This document shows positions 1 to 8,228 of a stretch of 64,000 nt of DNA, in pieces (position 1 is the stretch's first letter; each line of letters starts with the position of its first letter). A model generated the notes under the pieces. It was not told where the DNA came from and made no database searches. It saw nothing but the letters and a program-made list of their open reading frames with translations. The DNA is from UBA1429 sp964482225 (GTDB lineage Bacteria > Chloroflexota > Anaerolineae > UBA1429), in assembly GCA_964482225.1 (NCBI GenBank), contig CAYZWT010000019.1, positions 1 through 64,000 of the forward strand. Reading direction: 5' to 3'. Position numbers and translations under genes: made by a program.

Positions 1-54
1 GCACGACGTTTGACTCATTATACGACTTTTCACCAACCAATGAACAGTCACGGG

Positions 55-83
55 TTGACAGGTCGCAGCGCGCCGCATACCAT
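55..83 (+). promoter_or_regulatory. Putative sigma70 promoter of the GH4 gene
   Basis: A consensus -35 TTGACA (55-60) is followed after exactly 17 bases by TACCAT (78-83), a 4/6 match to the -10 box. It points to the GH4 start at 131 and would leave a leader of about 40 nt. Seen directly; function is inferred. Confidence 0.55.
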
Positions 84-130
84 CCCTTGTGCCAAGCGCC
101 TGAAAAGGCCACACGAGAAGGAGGTTCGCC

Positions 131-1393
131 ATGACGCGCATCGTTCTGGTTGGGGCAGGCAGCGCCCAGTTTGGCCTGGGCACCCTGGCCGATATCTTTC
201 GCAGCGACGTATTGACCGGCAGCACCATCGTGCTGCACGACATCAACCCCGCCAGCCTGGCCCGGGTCCACCGGATCGGCCAGGAGCACATCCAGGCCCA
301 CAAGCTGGATTATTGCCTGGAGGCGACCACAGACCGGCGCGCGGCGCTGCAGGGCGCCGATTTCTGCATCATCTCCATCGAGGTGGGCGACCGCTTCAAG
401 CTGTGGGAGCAGGATTGGAAGATCCCTCTGCAATACGGATTCCGGCAGGTCTATGGTGAGAACGGCGGCCCCGGCGGGCTGTTTCACGCCCTGCGCATCA
501 CCCCGCCCATCCTGGCCATCTGCCGCGACGTGATGGAGCTATGCCCCGATGCCTGGGTGCTCAACTTTTCCAACCCCATGAGCCGCATCTGCACTACCGT
601 CACCCAGGCGCTGCCGGAGCTGCACCTGGTGGGCCTGTGCCACGAGATCCAGTCGGTGGAGCGGCACCTGCCCGAGATGCTGGGCTGCGCGTTTGCCGAT
701 CTAGAGGTGGTGGCCGGCGGGCTGAACCATTTCTCCATCCTGCTAGAGGCCCGCTTCAAGGCGACGGGGCAGGACGCCTACCCCGACATTCGCGCCAAGG
801 CCCCGGGCTATTTCGAGGCCCGCGAGCGCGGCCTGTTCATGGAGCTATTGCGCCGCTTTGGCTATTTGCCCATCACCACCGACAGCCACATGGGCGAGTA
901 TATCCAGTGGGCCCATGATGTGGTGGATCACGAGGGCATCTTGCAGTTCTATGCCTGGTACAAAGAGTACGCCCAGGCGCGGGCGCCCCAGGAGGGTTAC
1001 ACCCTGGAGCAGTATCAGCAGGGCGAGCAGGTGGTGCCCATCATCGAGGCCATCGTCGCCGATACGGGCCTGCACGAGTTGGCCGTCAACCTACCCAACG
1101 ACAACTTGATCGAGGGCCTGCCGGGCGATATCGTGGTCGAGGCGCCGGCCCTTGTGGACGGGCGCGGCGTCCACGGCTTGCGTCTGGAGGGCTACCCCAA
1201 AGGGTTCCTGGGTTTGCTGCAGAACCAGGTGGCGGTCCACGAGCTGACCGCCGAGGCGGTGCTGACCGGCTCCAAGGCGGCGGCCCTGCAGGCGCTGCTG
1301 GTGGACCCCGTGGTGGACAAGGTGGCCCCCGCCGAGCAGATGCTGGAAACGATCCTGCTCTTGCAGTCCCAGTACCTGGGGTACATTCGGTAG
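131..1393 (+). CDS. Glycoside hydrolase family 4 (alpha-galactosidase/glucuronidase-like)
   Basis: A 420-aa NAD- and Mn-dependent cytosolic glycosidase of family GH4, which cleaves glycosides by an oxidation-elimination route. The N-terminal Rossmann loop is VGAGSAQFG (7-15). NFSNP lies at 145-149, and the metal-binding Cys and His expected of GH4 are C170 in GLCHE and H200 in GLNHF. The length fits the family (about 420-480 aa). The ATG is preceded by AAGGAGG at 118-124. Phospho-sugar versus plain alpha-galactoside or glucuronide specificity cannot be decided from sequence alone; the GLCH form is more like the non-phosphorylated enzymes. It stands alone, behind its own promoter-like sequence. 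Confidence 0.9.
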   Translation: MTRIVLVGAGSAQFGLGTLADIFRSDVLTGSTIVLHDINPASLARVHRIGQEHIQAHKLDYCLEATTDRRAALQGADFCIISIEVGDRFKLWEQDWKIPLQYGFRQVYGENGGPGGLFHALRITPPILAICRDVMELCPDAWVLNFSNPMSRICTTVTQALPELHLVGLCHEIQSVERHLPEMLGCAFADLEVVAGGLNHFSILLEARFKATGQDAYPDIRAKAPGYFEARERGLFMELLRRFGYLPITTDSHMGEYIQWAHDVVDHEGILQFYAWYKEYAQARAPQEGYTLEQYQQGEQVVPIIEAIVADTGLHELAVNLPNDNLIEGLPGDIVVEAPALVDGRGVHGLRLEGYPKGFLGLLQNQVAVHELTAEAVLTGSKAAALQALLVDPVVDKVAPAEQMLETILLLQSQYLGYIR

Positions 1394-1709
1394 CCTGTTG
1401 CCACAAAGAGTCTCGCGCAAGGCGCGGAGTCCCCATGTCCATTTGGACACCACGACGCATGAAGACAGTGCGAGTCTGGGAGCGCGGAGTTGTACCCCGC
1501 GGACGGAGTTGCACTGTGCGTGCGCAGAGGTAACTATTCAGATCTGGAGGGCGGGCGTCTCGCCCGCCAACGAAGCGCAGCTTCGTCCGCTGCGTACGCA
1601 TGCATGCGTCTGCAGCGGACGTTGCAGAGCAACGTAGCGCGCAGTGCAACTGCGCGCTCCATGCTCAAGCGCGAGGATAGTCTGAGTCTATTTTCGAGGT
1701 GGGTAGCAG
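1394..1709. other. Non-coding gap with decayed repeat material
   Basis: This 316-bp gap has no convincing gene. It contains a GGCGGGCG-TCT-CGCCCGCC hairpin (1546-1568), preceded by TATTCAGAT, which resembles the end of the inverted-repeat elements at 15.3 and 53.2 kb. A palindromic CGCATGCATGCG stretch near 1597-1610 resembles their interior. It is probably a worn copy of that repeat family. Confidence 0.5.
1546..1568. repeat. REP-like GC hairpin, copy 1
   Basis: A 23-bp unit with an 8-bp stem (GGCGGGCG/CGCCCGCC) and a TCT loop. Identical units lie at 39723-39745 and 53247-53269, with a variant at 52908-52931. All copies are intergenic. Confidence 0.75.
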
Positions 1710-3065
1710 ATGGCCAAACGCACGCTGGTGGTGATCGGGGGCGACGCGGCGGGGATGAGCGCCGCCTCGCAGGTGCGTCGCAACGATCCCGAGCGCGAGA
1801 TCATCGTTTATGAGCGGGGTGAGCATACCTCTTACGCCGCCTGCGGCATGCCCTACCTGGTGGCGGGGCTGGTGGATCGCCCGGAGCAGCTCGTCGCCCG
1901 CCGCCCCGAGGTGTTTCGGGAGCGCCAGAACATCCAGGCACTCACCCACCACGAGGCGTTCGAGATCGAGCCTCAGGGGCAGCGGGTGCGGGTGCGGCGG
2001 CTGGAGGATGGCTGCGAGTTCTGGCAATCCTATGACGATCTCTTGATCGCCACCGGCGCGCTGCCCATCATCCCCGAGCTAGAGGGCGCGCGGGCCGAGG
2101 GCGTCTATGCCCTCAAGGACCTGGCCAGCGGCATCGCCCTGACCCGCTATGTACAAGAGGCGCAACCGAGGCGGGCCGTCATCATCGGGGGCGGCTATAT
2201 CGGGATCGAGATGGCCGAGGCGCTGCGCCTGCGCGGCATCGAGACGGCCCTGGTGCACCGGGGCCCCCAGGTGATGGCCACCCTGGATGTCGAGATGGGG
2301 GCACTGGCCTCTCGCGCCTTGACAGAACTAGGCGTGACGCTCTACCTGGGCGAGGCGCTGGTCGGGTTCGAGACCCAGGCCGGGCGGGTGCGGGCCGTGG
2401 TCACCGCACAGCGCACCCTGCCCGCCGACCTGGTGATCCTGGGCATGGGCATCCGCCCCAACAGCGACCTGGCCCGCGCTGCCGGCATCCCCCTGGGGGT
2501 GCAGGGCGCCATCCGGGTGAGCCCCCAGATGCAGACGGGGGCTCACCATGTGTGGGCGGCGGGGGATTGCGCCGAGAGCATGCACCTGGTCAGCGGGGAG
2601 CCGGTCTATGTGGCGCTGGGCACCGTGGCCAACAAGACGGGGCGCATCGCCGGGTTGAACCTGACGGGGGCGCCGACGGCGTTCCCCGGCGTGCTGGGCA
2701 CCGCCATCACCAAGGTCGGCGAGACCGAGATCGCCCGCACGGGCCTGCAAACGCGCGAGTGCGAACGGCTGGGCATCGCGTACACCACGGCGCAAATTGC
2801 CAGCAGCACGCGGGCAGGGTACTATCCGGGGGCGCGTGAGATCGCCGTGCGCCTGCTGGCCGAGCGCGCCACGGGCCGCCTGCTGGGCGGCCAGATCGTG
2901 GGCGGCCCCGGCTCCGGCAAGCGCATTGACACCATCGCCGCCGCTCTGACGGCGCGCCTGACGGCCCAAGACCTGGTGGACATGGATCTATCCTATGCGC
3001 CGCCCTTTTCGCCCGTGTGGGACCCGGTGCAGACCGCCGCGCGGGTGTTGCTGCGCAGCGGGTGA
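1710..3065 (+). CDS. CoA-disulfide reductase / NADH oxidase-like FAD enzyme
   Basis: A 451-aa class III pyridine-nucleotide-disulfide oxidoreductase, expected to use FAD and NAD(P)H to reduce CoA disulfide, persulfide or oxygen. The FAD loop is VIGGDAAGMSAA (8-19). The single redox cysteine is C45 in SYAACGMPY, as in CoA-disulfide reductases and water-forming NADH oxidases. A second dinucleotide loop, IGGGYIGIEMAEA, is near 154-166. The C-terminal dimerisation domain ends in the characteristic SYAPPFSPVWDP. The length is typical. GAGGTGGG precedes the ATG. The gene is followed 38 nt later by an old-yellow-enzyme homologue in the same direction, so a redox operon is plausible. Which reaction dominates cannot be read from sequence. 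Confidence 0.88.
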   Translation: MAKRTLVVIGGDAAGMSAASQVRRNDPEREIIVYERGEHTSYAACGMPYLVAGLVDRPEQLVARRPEVFRERQNIQALTHHEAFEIEPQGQRVRVRRLEDGCEFWQSYDDLLIATGALPIIPELEGARAEGVYALKDLASGIALTRYVQEAQPRRAVIIGGGYIGIEMAEALRLRGIETALVHRGPQVMATLDVEMGALASRALTELGVTLYLGEALVGFETQAGRVRAVVTAQRTLPADLVILGMGIRPNSDLARAAGIPLGVQGAIRVSPQMQTGAHHVWAAGDCAESMHLVSGEPVYVALGTVANKTGRIAGLNLTGAPTAFPGVLGTAITKVGETEIARTGLQTRECERLGIAYTTAQIASSTRAGYYPGAREIAVRLLAERATGRLLGGQIVGGPGSGKRIDTIAAALTARLTAQDLVDMDLSYAPPFSPVWDPVQTAARVLLRSG

Positions 3066-3103
3066 CCGTGGACCGCAGACCAAACCAAGGAGAAGCAGAC
3101 CCC

Positions 3104-4042
3104 ATGCCAGACGTGAGCCCATTGTTCCAGCCGTTGTCCGTGGGCAGTAAAACGTTGCCGAACCGCATCGTCATGCCGCCCATGGTCGTCAACCGGGGCA
3201 TCAACACCCGGGCGGCCTGCGAGTGGTATGGCCAGCACGCCAGGGCCGGCGCGGGCCTGGTGATCGTCGAGGCCACCAACGTCACCGGCTTTGCTGGGCG
3301 CTATGGCGCGGCAGACCTGGCCCCCCTGGCGGAGGCGATCCATGCGGGCGGCGCGCTGGCCGCGCTGCAACTCTTTCCCGGCGCGCGCGGGCAAACGACG
3401 GCCCCCGCCGACCTGGATCGGGCTCAGATAGACGAACTGGTGCGCGGCTATGCCGCTGCGGCGGCCATCTGCGCCCAGGCCGGGTTCGATGGCGTCGAGA
3501 TCCACGGCGCCCACGGGTTCTTGCTGAACCAGTTCTTTGCGCCGGAAAAGAACGCCCGCCAGGACGCCTATGGCGGCACCCTGGCCGGGCGCATGGCCCT
3601 GGCCGTGCGGATCACGCGGGCCGTGCGCGAGGCGTTGCCCGCCGAGACGCTGCTGCTCTACCGCCATACGCCGGTGGGCCCGGGCTATGGGCTGGAGGAG
3701 AGCATCGAGCTGGGCCGCGAACTGGTGGATGCCGGGGTGCAGCTCCTCGATCTCTCGCCCTCCTCCATCGAGGCCCCTGGGGATCGCGCCGCGCCGTTCA
3801 AGGCCCTGGGCGTGCCCCTGATCACGGTCAACGACCTGGATCTGGTGGAGCGCGCCCTGGAGGTGTTGCGCGAGGGGCGGGCTGACCTGGTGGCCGTGGG
3901 GCGCGGGCTGATCGCCGACCCCGAGTGGCCCGCCAAGGTGCGCCAGGAGCGGCTGGACGAGATCGTTACCTGCACCAAGTGCGATCACTGCTTTGTGGAT
4001 TTGCGCGCCGAGCAGCCGGTGGGCTGCGTGCAGTGGCGCTAG
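3104..4042 (+). CDS. NADH:flavin oxidoreductase (old yellow enzyme family)
   Basis: A 312-aa FMN TIM-barrel oxidoreductase of the OYE / 2,4-dienoyl-CoA-reductase-like group. The family signature HGAHGFLLNQFFAP spans 134-147, followed by the usual N-R-D-YGG pattern. GRGLIADPEWP marks the C-terminal phosphate-binding part, and a CTKCDHC motif lies near the C-terminus. The ATG at 3104 is chosen because AAGGAG (3087-3092) precedes it and the alignable start SPLFQPLSVG follows; upstream codons overlap the previous gene. It is short for the family (about 340-370 aa) and ends just after the Cys motif. Substrate unknown; enoate, enone or xenobiotic reduction is likely. Confidence 0.88.
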   Translation: MPDVSPLFQPLSVGSKTLPNRIVMPPMVVNRGINTRAACEWYGQHARAGAGLVIVEATNVTGFAGRYGAADLAPLAEAIHAGGALAALQLFPGARGQTTAPADLDRAQIDELVRGYAAAAAICAQAGFDGVEIHGAHGFLLNQFFAPEKNARQDAYGGTLAGRMALAVRITRAVREALPAETLLLYRHTPVGPGYGLEESIELGRELVDAGVQLLDLSPSSIEAPGDRAAPFKALGVPLITVNDLDLVERALEVLREGRADLVAVGRGLIADPEWPAKVRQERLDEIVTCTKCDHCFVDLRAEQPVGCVQWR

Positions 4043-4060
4043 GGATAGGAGGGGAACCCC

Positions 4061-4951
4061 ATGCGGCGTAGGGTGCGGCGGCGGCGACCGATCTCGCCCA
4101 TCTGGCCCTTTTTCATCCAGGCCTGTTTCATCTCCTGGTTCGCCTGGCTGCCGGGGTTGGTGCTGGGGCCACTGCGCGGATACGAGCTATACGTGGGCGT
4201 GGATTTCCTGCGCGTCTTTACGGAAGGGTTCGTGGACGGTACCCACGCTGCCGTGGTGATCCTGTTCTGGATCGCCGTCTATGGCCCGTTCATCAGCGCA
4301 TTGGGGATCAGCCAGCGGATCGGCGGCGGGGCGGGCGTGCGCGACCTCTTGCGGCGCATGGTGCGTTGGCGCATTCCCGGCTCCTGGTACGTGATCGTCC
4401 TGGTCCTGCCGGTGGTGAACCTGCTGCCCGCGATTGGGTTGGCCTATGCCACCGGCGTCGCCCCAGAGCAGCCCAGCCTGCCCCTGGCGGCGGGCCTGAT
4501 CCCCCTCTTTTTCTTGTATCAACTGCTCACCAGCGGTCTGGAAGAGCCGGGCTGGCGCGGATTCCTACTGCCCTTTTTGCAGCGCCGCTTTAGCGCCGAG
4601 CAGGCCAGCTATATCGTCGGCGGCCTGTGGGCTCTCTGGCACCTGCCCTATGTGATATCCCTCTATCAGGGCCCGGCGCTGCCCTTTGCCCTGGTGGGTT
4701 TCGGCCTCAATCTGGTGGCCAGCTCGGTGATCTATACCTTTCTTTACAACAACACCGGCAGCCTGTTCCTGGCGATGGTGTACCACGCCGTGGCCAACGT
4801 GGTTGCGGCGCTGGCCATCGGCGTGATGGGCACGCACCCCGCGCCCCAACTGGTCATGGGCCTCACCTCGTGGGGCATCGCCTGGCTATTGCTGCGGCGC
4901 TATGGCGCCGAGCGGCTGACGGGCTCAACTGTGGGCGCGCAGAAAGGGTAG
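4061..4951 (+). CDS. CPBP family intramembrane metalloprotease
   Basis: A 296-aa polytopic membrane protein of the CPBP (Abi/CAAX prenyl protease-like) family. The expected glutamate motif EEPGWRG (161-167) is followed by conserved histidines in LWALWHLP (H194) and in MVYHAVAN (H242), which build the intramembrane active site. A basic N-terminus (MRRRVRRRR) precedes the first membrane helix, suggesting a cytoplasmic N-terminus. AGGAGGGG lies 6 nt before the ATG. It follows the oxidoreductase by 18 nt and converges with the leftward hydrolase, overlapping its end by 27 nt. Substrate unknown. Confidence 0.88.
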   Translation: MRRRVRRRRPISPIWPFFIQACFISWFAWLPGLVLGPLRGYELYVGVDFLRVFTEGFVDGTHAAVVILFWIAVYGPFISALGISQRIGGGAGVRDLLRRMVRWRIPGSWYVIVLVLPVVNLLPAIGLAYATGVAPEQPSLPLAAGLIPLFFLYQLLTSGLEEPGWRGFLLPFLQRRFSAEQASYIVGGLWALWHLPYVISLYQGPALPFALVGFGLNLVASSVIYTFLYNNTGSLFLAMVYHAVANVVAALAIGVMGTHPAPQLVMGLTSWGIAWLLLRRYGAERLTGSTVGAQKG

Positions 4952-5730
4952 CGCCGCCTCCAGATAGGGGGCGAACCGGTCGCGGCGGATATTGTGCCCC
5001 GCGCCGGGGATATGCACCACGCGCCCATCCTGGAACAGCTCCGCAGCCTGGGCGCTCTCGATGGCGGTCATGCGGGCGCCCAGCTCCGGCTCGCCGGTGA
5101 GCAGCAGCACAGGGCAGGCGATGGCCTGGGCCGTCTGCGGCCACGCCGTGAACGCGGGCCGGTAGAGTTCGGCGATGGCGACGTTGAACTGTCCTTTGGC
5201 CTCGGCCCAGGGCGGCAGGATGGCCGGGTCCCACAGGGCGTATCGCGTCGGGCCTGGGCCACCAGCTCCTCGGCGCTCATGGCCTGTAGCTTGCGATAGG
5301 CCGCGCCGCGATCCGTCGCGCCGGGCGGCGGCGCAGGCGGGGTGTTCATCCAGGGCGGGTCTTCCAGCACGGCGCAACGCACCAGCTCTGGGTGACGCGC
5401 CGCGCAGGCCGCCGCCGTGCCCGCCCCCATCGAGTGCCCCACCAGGGCCACGCGCTCCAGCCCCAGGGCGCGGATCAGCCCCGCCTCGTCGTCGCCCAGC
5501 TCCTCCCATCCGTATACCTCGGACGTATGCCCCGAGCGGCCGTGGTTGCGCGCGTCATAGGCCACCACATGGTACGCCTCGGCCAGCGCGGGGGCCACAT
5601 CGGGCCAACAGAGGCCGGAATCGGTGACGCCGTGGCTGAGCACCACGGCGGGCCGGGCCTCGTCGCCCGCGCGATAGACGTGCAGCCGCAGGCCGTTGAC
5701 GGCGACATCCTGTTCTTTCCAATGCAGCAT
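4925..5730 (-). pseudogene. Alpha/beta hydrolase interrupted by a single-base frameshift
   Basis: Read from the ATG at 5730 (AGGAGG upstream), the protein is a normal alpha/beta hydrolase with oxyanion region LSHGVTDSG, nucleophile elbow GHSMGAG and N-terminal beta sheet. The reading frame fails near 5245-5255 after EELVAQARRD. The remainder, ALWDPAILPPW to the catalytic-His region PGAGHNIRRD and the end LRAHS, continues in another frame to the stop at 4925. One extra base would restore a protein of about 268 aa. It may be a recent pseudogene or an assembly error. It is the last gene of a leftward cluster with an enolase-superfamily dehydratase and an SDR, 14 nt behind the former. Confidence 0.8.
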
Positions 5731-5744
5731 CGGTTTCCTCCTTC

Positions 5745-6863
5745 TCAGTGCGCCACCGAGCCATCGGCGGCAAAAGAACCCACAATGGGGCGCTCCTCAA
5801 ACGGGAAACGGGCCAACTGCTCCTCGCGCAGCTCGACGCCGATGCCGGGGCCCTGCGGCAGCAGGATATAGCCATCCTGCAGCGTCAGCGGCTCGGCCAG
5901 GATCGCGTTCAGCGGGTGGGCGTCCGCATCGTTGCACTCCATCAGCCGGTAGCCCGGCGTGGCGGCGGCGAACTGGACAAAAGCGGCGGTGTTCACCGGG
6001 CTGCCCATCAGGTGGGGGAACACCCCCACAAAGGCGGCCTCGGCCAGGCCCGCGATCTTGGCAAGCTGGGTATAGCCCCCCGCCAGCGAGAGATCGGGGC
6101 GGATCATGGCCACCGTCTGGCTATCCACCAGGCTCTTGAACTGCTGCAAGGTATGGCAACGCTCGCCCGTGGCGATGGGGATATTCACATGGCGCGCCAC
6201 GTATTGCAGCGCCTCCGGGCTCTCGGGCGCGATGGGGTCCTCGTAATAGAGCAGGCGATAGGGCGCCAGCTCGCGGGCCAGGATGATGGCCTCGTCGGGG
6301 GCCAGGTTGCGGTGGATCTCTAGCCCCAGGTCCACCTCGTCGCCCACGGCCTCGCGGATGGCCGCCACGATGGCCACGGCGTCCTTGATCGTCTTGGTGG
6401 GCGTCTGGCGCTCGAACCCCGGGAACATGGGGATGGTGCGCAGCGAGGTGAACCCTCCGGCGACCCGTTGGCGGGCGCTCTCGGCGCGCTCATCCAGGGT
6501 GTTGCCGGTGACATTGGCAAAGACCCGCACCCGGTCGCGCACGGGGCCGCCCAGCAGGGCGTGGATGGGCCGATCCAGGGAGCGGGCCAGGATATCCCAC
6601 AGGGCGATATCCATGGCGCTCAGGGCGGCGCTGATCACCGACCCGGCAAAGTGGGTGTGGCGGGAAAGGACCTGATAGTGGTGCTCGATGCGCGTGGGGT
6701 CCTGGCCCACGAAATAGGAGCCCAGGTCACGCAGGGCCTCGCGCACCCAGCGGTGGTGGGCCCACAGGCCCGCCTCGCCCGTCCCCACAATGCCCGCGTC
6801 GGTATACACCCGCACCAACAGCGAGCGCCCGACCAGGAACGGCGTTACACGTGCGATCTTCAT
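5745..6863 (-). CDS. Enolase-superfamily sugar-acid dehydratase (mandelate racemase/MLE type)
   Basis: A 372-aa member of the mandelate racemase branch of the enolase superfamily, Mg-dependent enzymes that abstract the alpha proton of acid sugars. Expected ligands are E182 (in LEIHRN), E208 (YYEDP) and E234 (TGER). H184 and H284 (VFPHLMGSP) are candidates for general base/acid. ALWDILARSLDRP and LLGGPVRDRVRVF are family marks. GGAGGAG precedes the ATG. It sits between an SDR and a hydrolase on the same strand, a layout common for deoxy- or aldonic-sugar catabolism. Probably a galactonate-, mannonate- or rhamnonate-like dehydratase; specificity open. Confidence 0.87.
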   Translation of the reverse strand: MKIARVTPFLVGRSLLVRVYTDAGIVGTGEAGLWAHHRWVREALRDLGSYFVGQDPTRIEHHYQVLSRHTHFAGSVISAALSAMDIALWDILARSLDRPIHALLGGPVRDRVRVFANVTGNTLDERAESARQRVAGGFTSLRTIPMFPGFERQTPTKTIKDAVAIVAAIREAVGDEVDLGLEIHRNLAPDEAIILARELAPYRLLYYEDPIAPESPEALQYVARHVNIPIATGERCHTLQQFKSLVDSQTVAMIRPDLSLAGGYTQLAKIAGLAEAAFVGVFPHLMGSPVNTAAFVQFAAATPGYRLMECNDADAHPLNAILAEPLTLQDGYILLPQGPGIGVELREEQLARFPFEERPIVGSFAADGSVAH

Positions 6864-6943
6864 GCGAGTCTCCTCCTTGGGACTATGCCGACACCCTCTC
6901 GCAGGACCAAAGACGCGGAGCCAATGACCTGGTTTTCTCTGCG

Positions 6944-7000
6944 TTCCTGACGCGCTCGACGCTTCCGAGCGTCACGCTCAGGAGGCGTGGCGCGAGGATC
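6944..7000 (-). repeat. Interspersed intergenic repeat (GCGCCACGC...GAGCGTC family), copy 1
   Basis: On the minus strand this stretch reads GATCCTCGCGCCACGC, followed by CTCCTGAGCGTGACGCTCGG. The same phrases recur at 15108-15134 and 45631-45654, always between genes. Here it occupies the 163-bp gap between the SDR and dehydratase genes, so those two may not be tightly co-transcribed. Confidence 0.6.
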
Positions 7001-7026
7001 ATTCGAGCCAATCTTGGAGCAAACCT

Positions 7027-7839
7027 CTAGAACAGCACGTATCCCCCGCACACCGCGATGCACTGGCCCGTCACATAATCCGAGAGGTCGGTGACCAGGA
7101 ACTCGATCACCTTGGCGCAATCCTCGGGCAGGCCCAGGCGCCGCAGGGCGATCTGGGGCTCCAGGCGGGCGCGCGTCTCTTCGCTGGCGCGCCCCTGGGC
7201 CACCGCCCGCGAGGAAAGGATCCAGCCGGGCGCCATGCAGTTTACATTGATCCCATACTGGCCGAGCTCGGCGGCCAGCAGCCGGGTGTACTGGATCACG
7301 GCGGCCTTGGCCACGGCATAGGGCGCGCCGCGCCCGCCGATCTGGGCGTGCAGCCCGGCCTGGCTGCCGATGTTGACGATCTTGCCGGAGCCCTGGCGCT
7401 GCATGATGGGTGCGGCGGCCTGGCAGCAGAGGATCGTGTCCATCAGGTTGACATCCATGATGTAGCGGAAATCCTCTTCCGGCGCCGTCGAGGCCGCCGA
7501 GCGGTCGTTGCCGCGCAGAGAGCCTCCCGCGTTGTTCACCAGGATATCCAGCCGCCCAAAGGCTTGTTCGATCTGGGCGAACATGGCCGCCACCTGGGCG
7601 GCGTCGGTGGCGTCGGCCTCGATGCCCAGGCCGCGCACCCCCAGGGCCTCGATCTCGGCGACCACGCTCTCGGCCGTCAGCTCCTCGCCATACTCTTGGT
7701 GAGAGCGCAGGCTGATGTCATTCACAACCACGTGGGCCCCCAGGCGCGCCAGGTGCAGCGCATAGGCGCGGCCCAGCCCCCGCCCCGCGCCGGTGACCAA
7801 CGCCACCTTGCCGGCCAGCTTTTTCATTGCTTCCACCAT
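7027..7839 (-). CDS. Short-chain dehydrogenase/reductase
   Basis: A 270-aa classical SDR. The nucleotide-binding loop TGAGRGLG spans 16-23, NNAG 102-105, and the catalytic residues are S159, Y174 and K178 (YAVAK). The C-terminal GYVLF is typical of family ends. The start may be the ATG at 7839 (AAGGGGG very close upstream) or the in-frame ATG at 7827, which gives MKKLAGKVALVTG; the difference is four residues. As first gene of the leftward dehydratase cluster it probably oxidises or reduces a sugar acid or related hydroxy compound. Cofactor (NAD versus NADP) not determined. Confidence 0.88.
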   Translation of the reverse strand: MVEAMKKLAGKVALVTGAGRGLGRAYALHLARLGAHVVVNDISLRSHQEYGEELTAESVVAEIEALGVRGLGIEADATDAAQVAAMFAQIEQAFGRLDILVNNAGGSLRGNDRSAASTAPEEDFRYIMDVNLMDTILCCQAAAPIMQRQGSGKIVNIGSQAGLHAQIGGRGAPYAVAKAAVIQYTRLLAAELGQYGINVNCMAPGWILSSRAVAQGRASEETRARLEPQIALRRLGLPEDCAKVIEFLVTDLSDYVTGQCIAVCGGYVLF

Positions 7840-8228
7840 GCCCCCTTGTGCAGCGCCAGACGTATGCCATGCTCGTGCATGGGCGTCATTCTAGCAAAAG
7901 CCGGAGCCAGAGTCACGCCCGATATGCCCCCACAACTCGTAGATTGTGGGCCGGTTCCTTGCCCGTTTTGAGCGCATCATACAGCAAACAACGAAATCTA
8001 AAGGCGAAAAACGGGCCTGTGTGGAGGGACGTCGTTCGTTAAAATGCCTTTCGCCCCGGCGCGGGTTGTGCTACAATGGTTAGGAAGCGGGCCCACAGAC
8101 GCGCGCCCCTCGATCTTTGGCTCGGGCTCCTCACGCGGGCCGAGCGCGCGCCGCCCGGCCCCCTCGGTTCGATCCCCTGCCTGGCGGGCGTCTGCGGTCT
8201 GGTAGATAGAAGAGATGCGGAGGGCGCG
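7840..8228. other. Divergent intergenic region between SDR and dnaE
   Basis: A 389-bp gap with divergent genes on either side. It holds an extended -10 promoter for dnaE (8069-8077) and a leader of about 145 nt that is GC-rich. A TTCGATCC motif at 8168-8175 looks like a tRNA T-loop but has no matching stems. No small gene was found. Confidence 0.5.
8069..8077 (+). promoter_or_regulatory. Putative extended -10 promoter of dnaE
   Basis: TG-C-TACAAT is an extended -10 element; the -35 region (near TTTCGC) is poor, as usual for this class. Transcription would begin about 145 nt before the GTG start of dnaE. Confidence 0.45.

Noticed and set aside
8163..8180. GGTTCGATCCC, a tRNA T-loop-like motif in the dnaE leader
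   Set aside because: The flanking bases do not form a T-stem and no acceptor, D or anticodon arms can be drawn.
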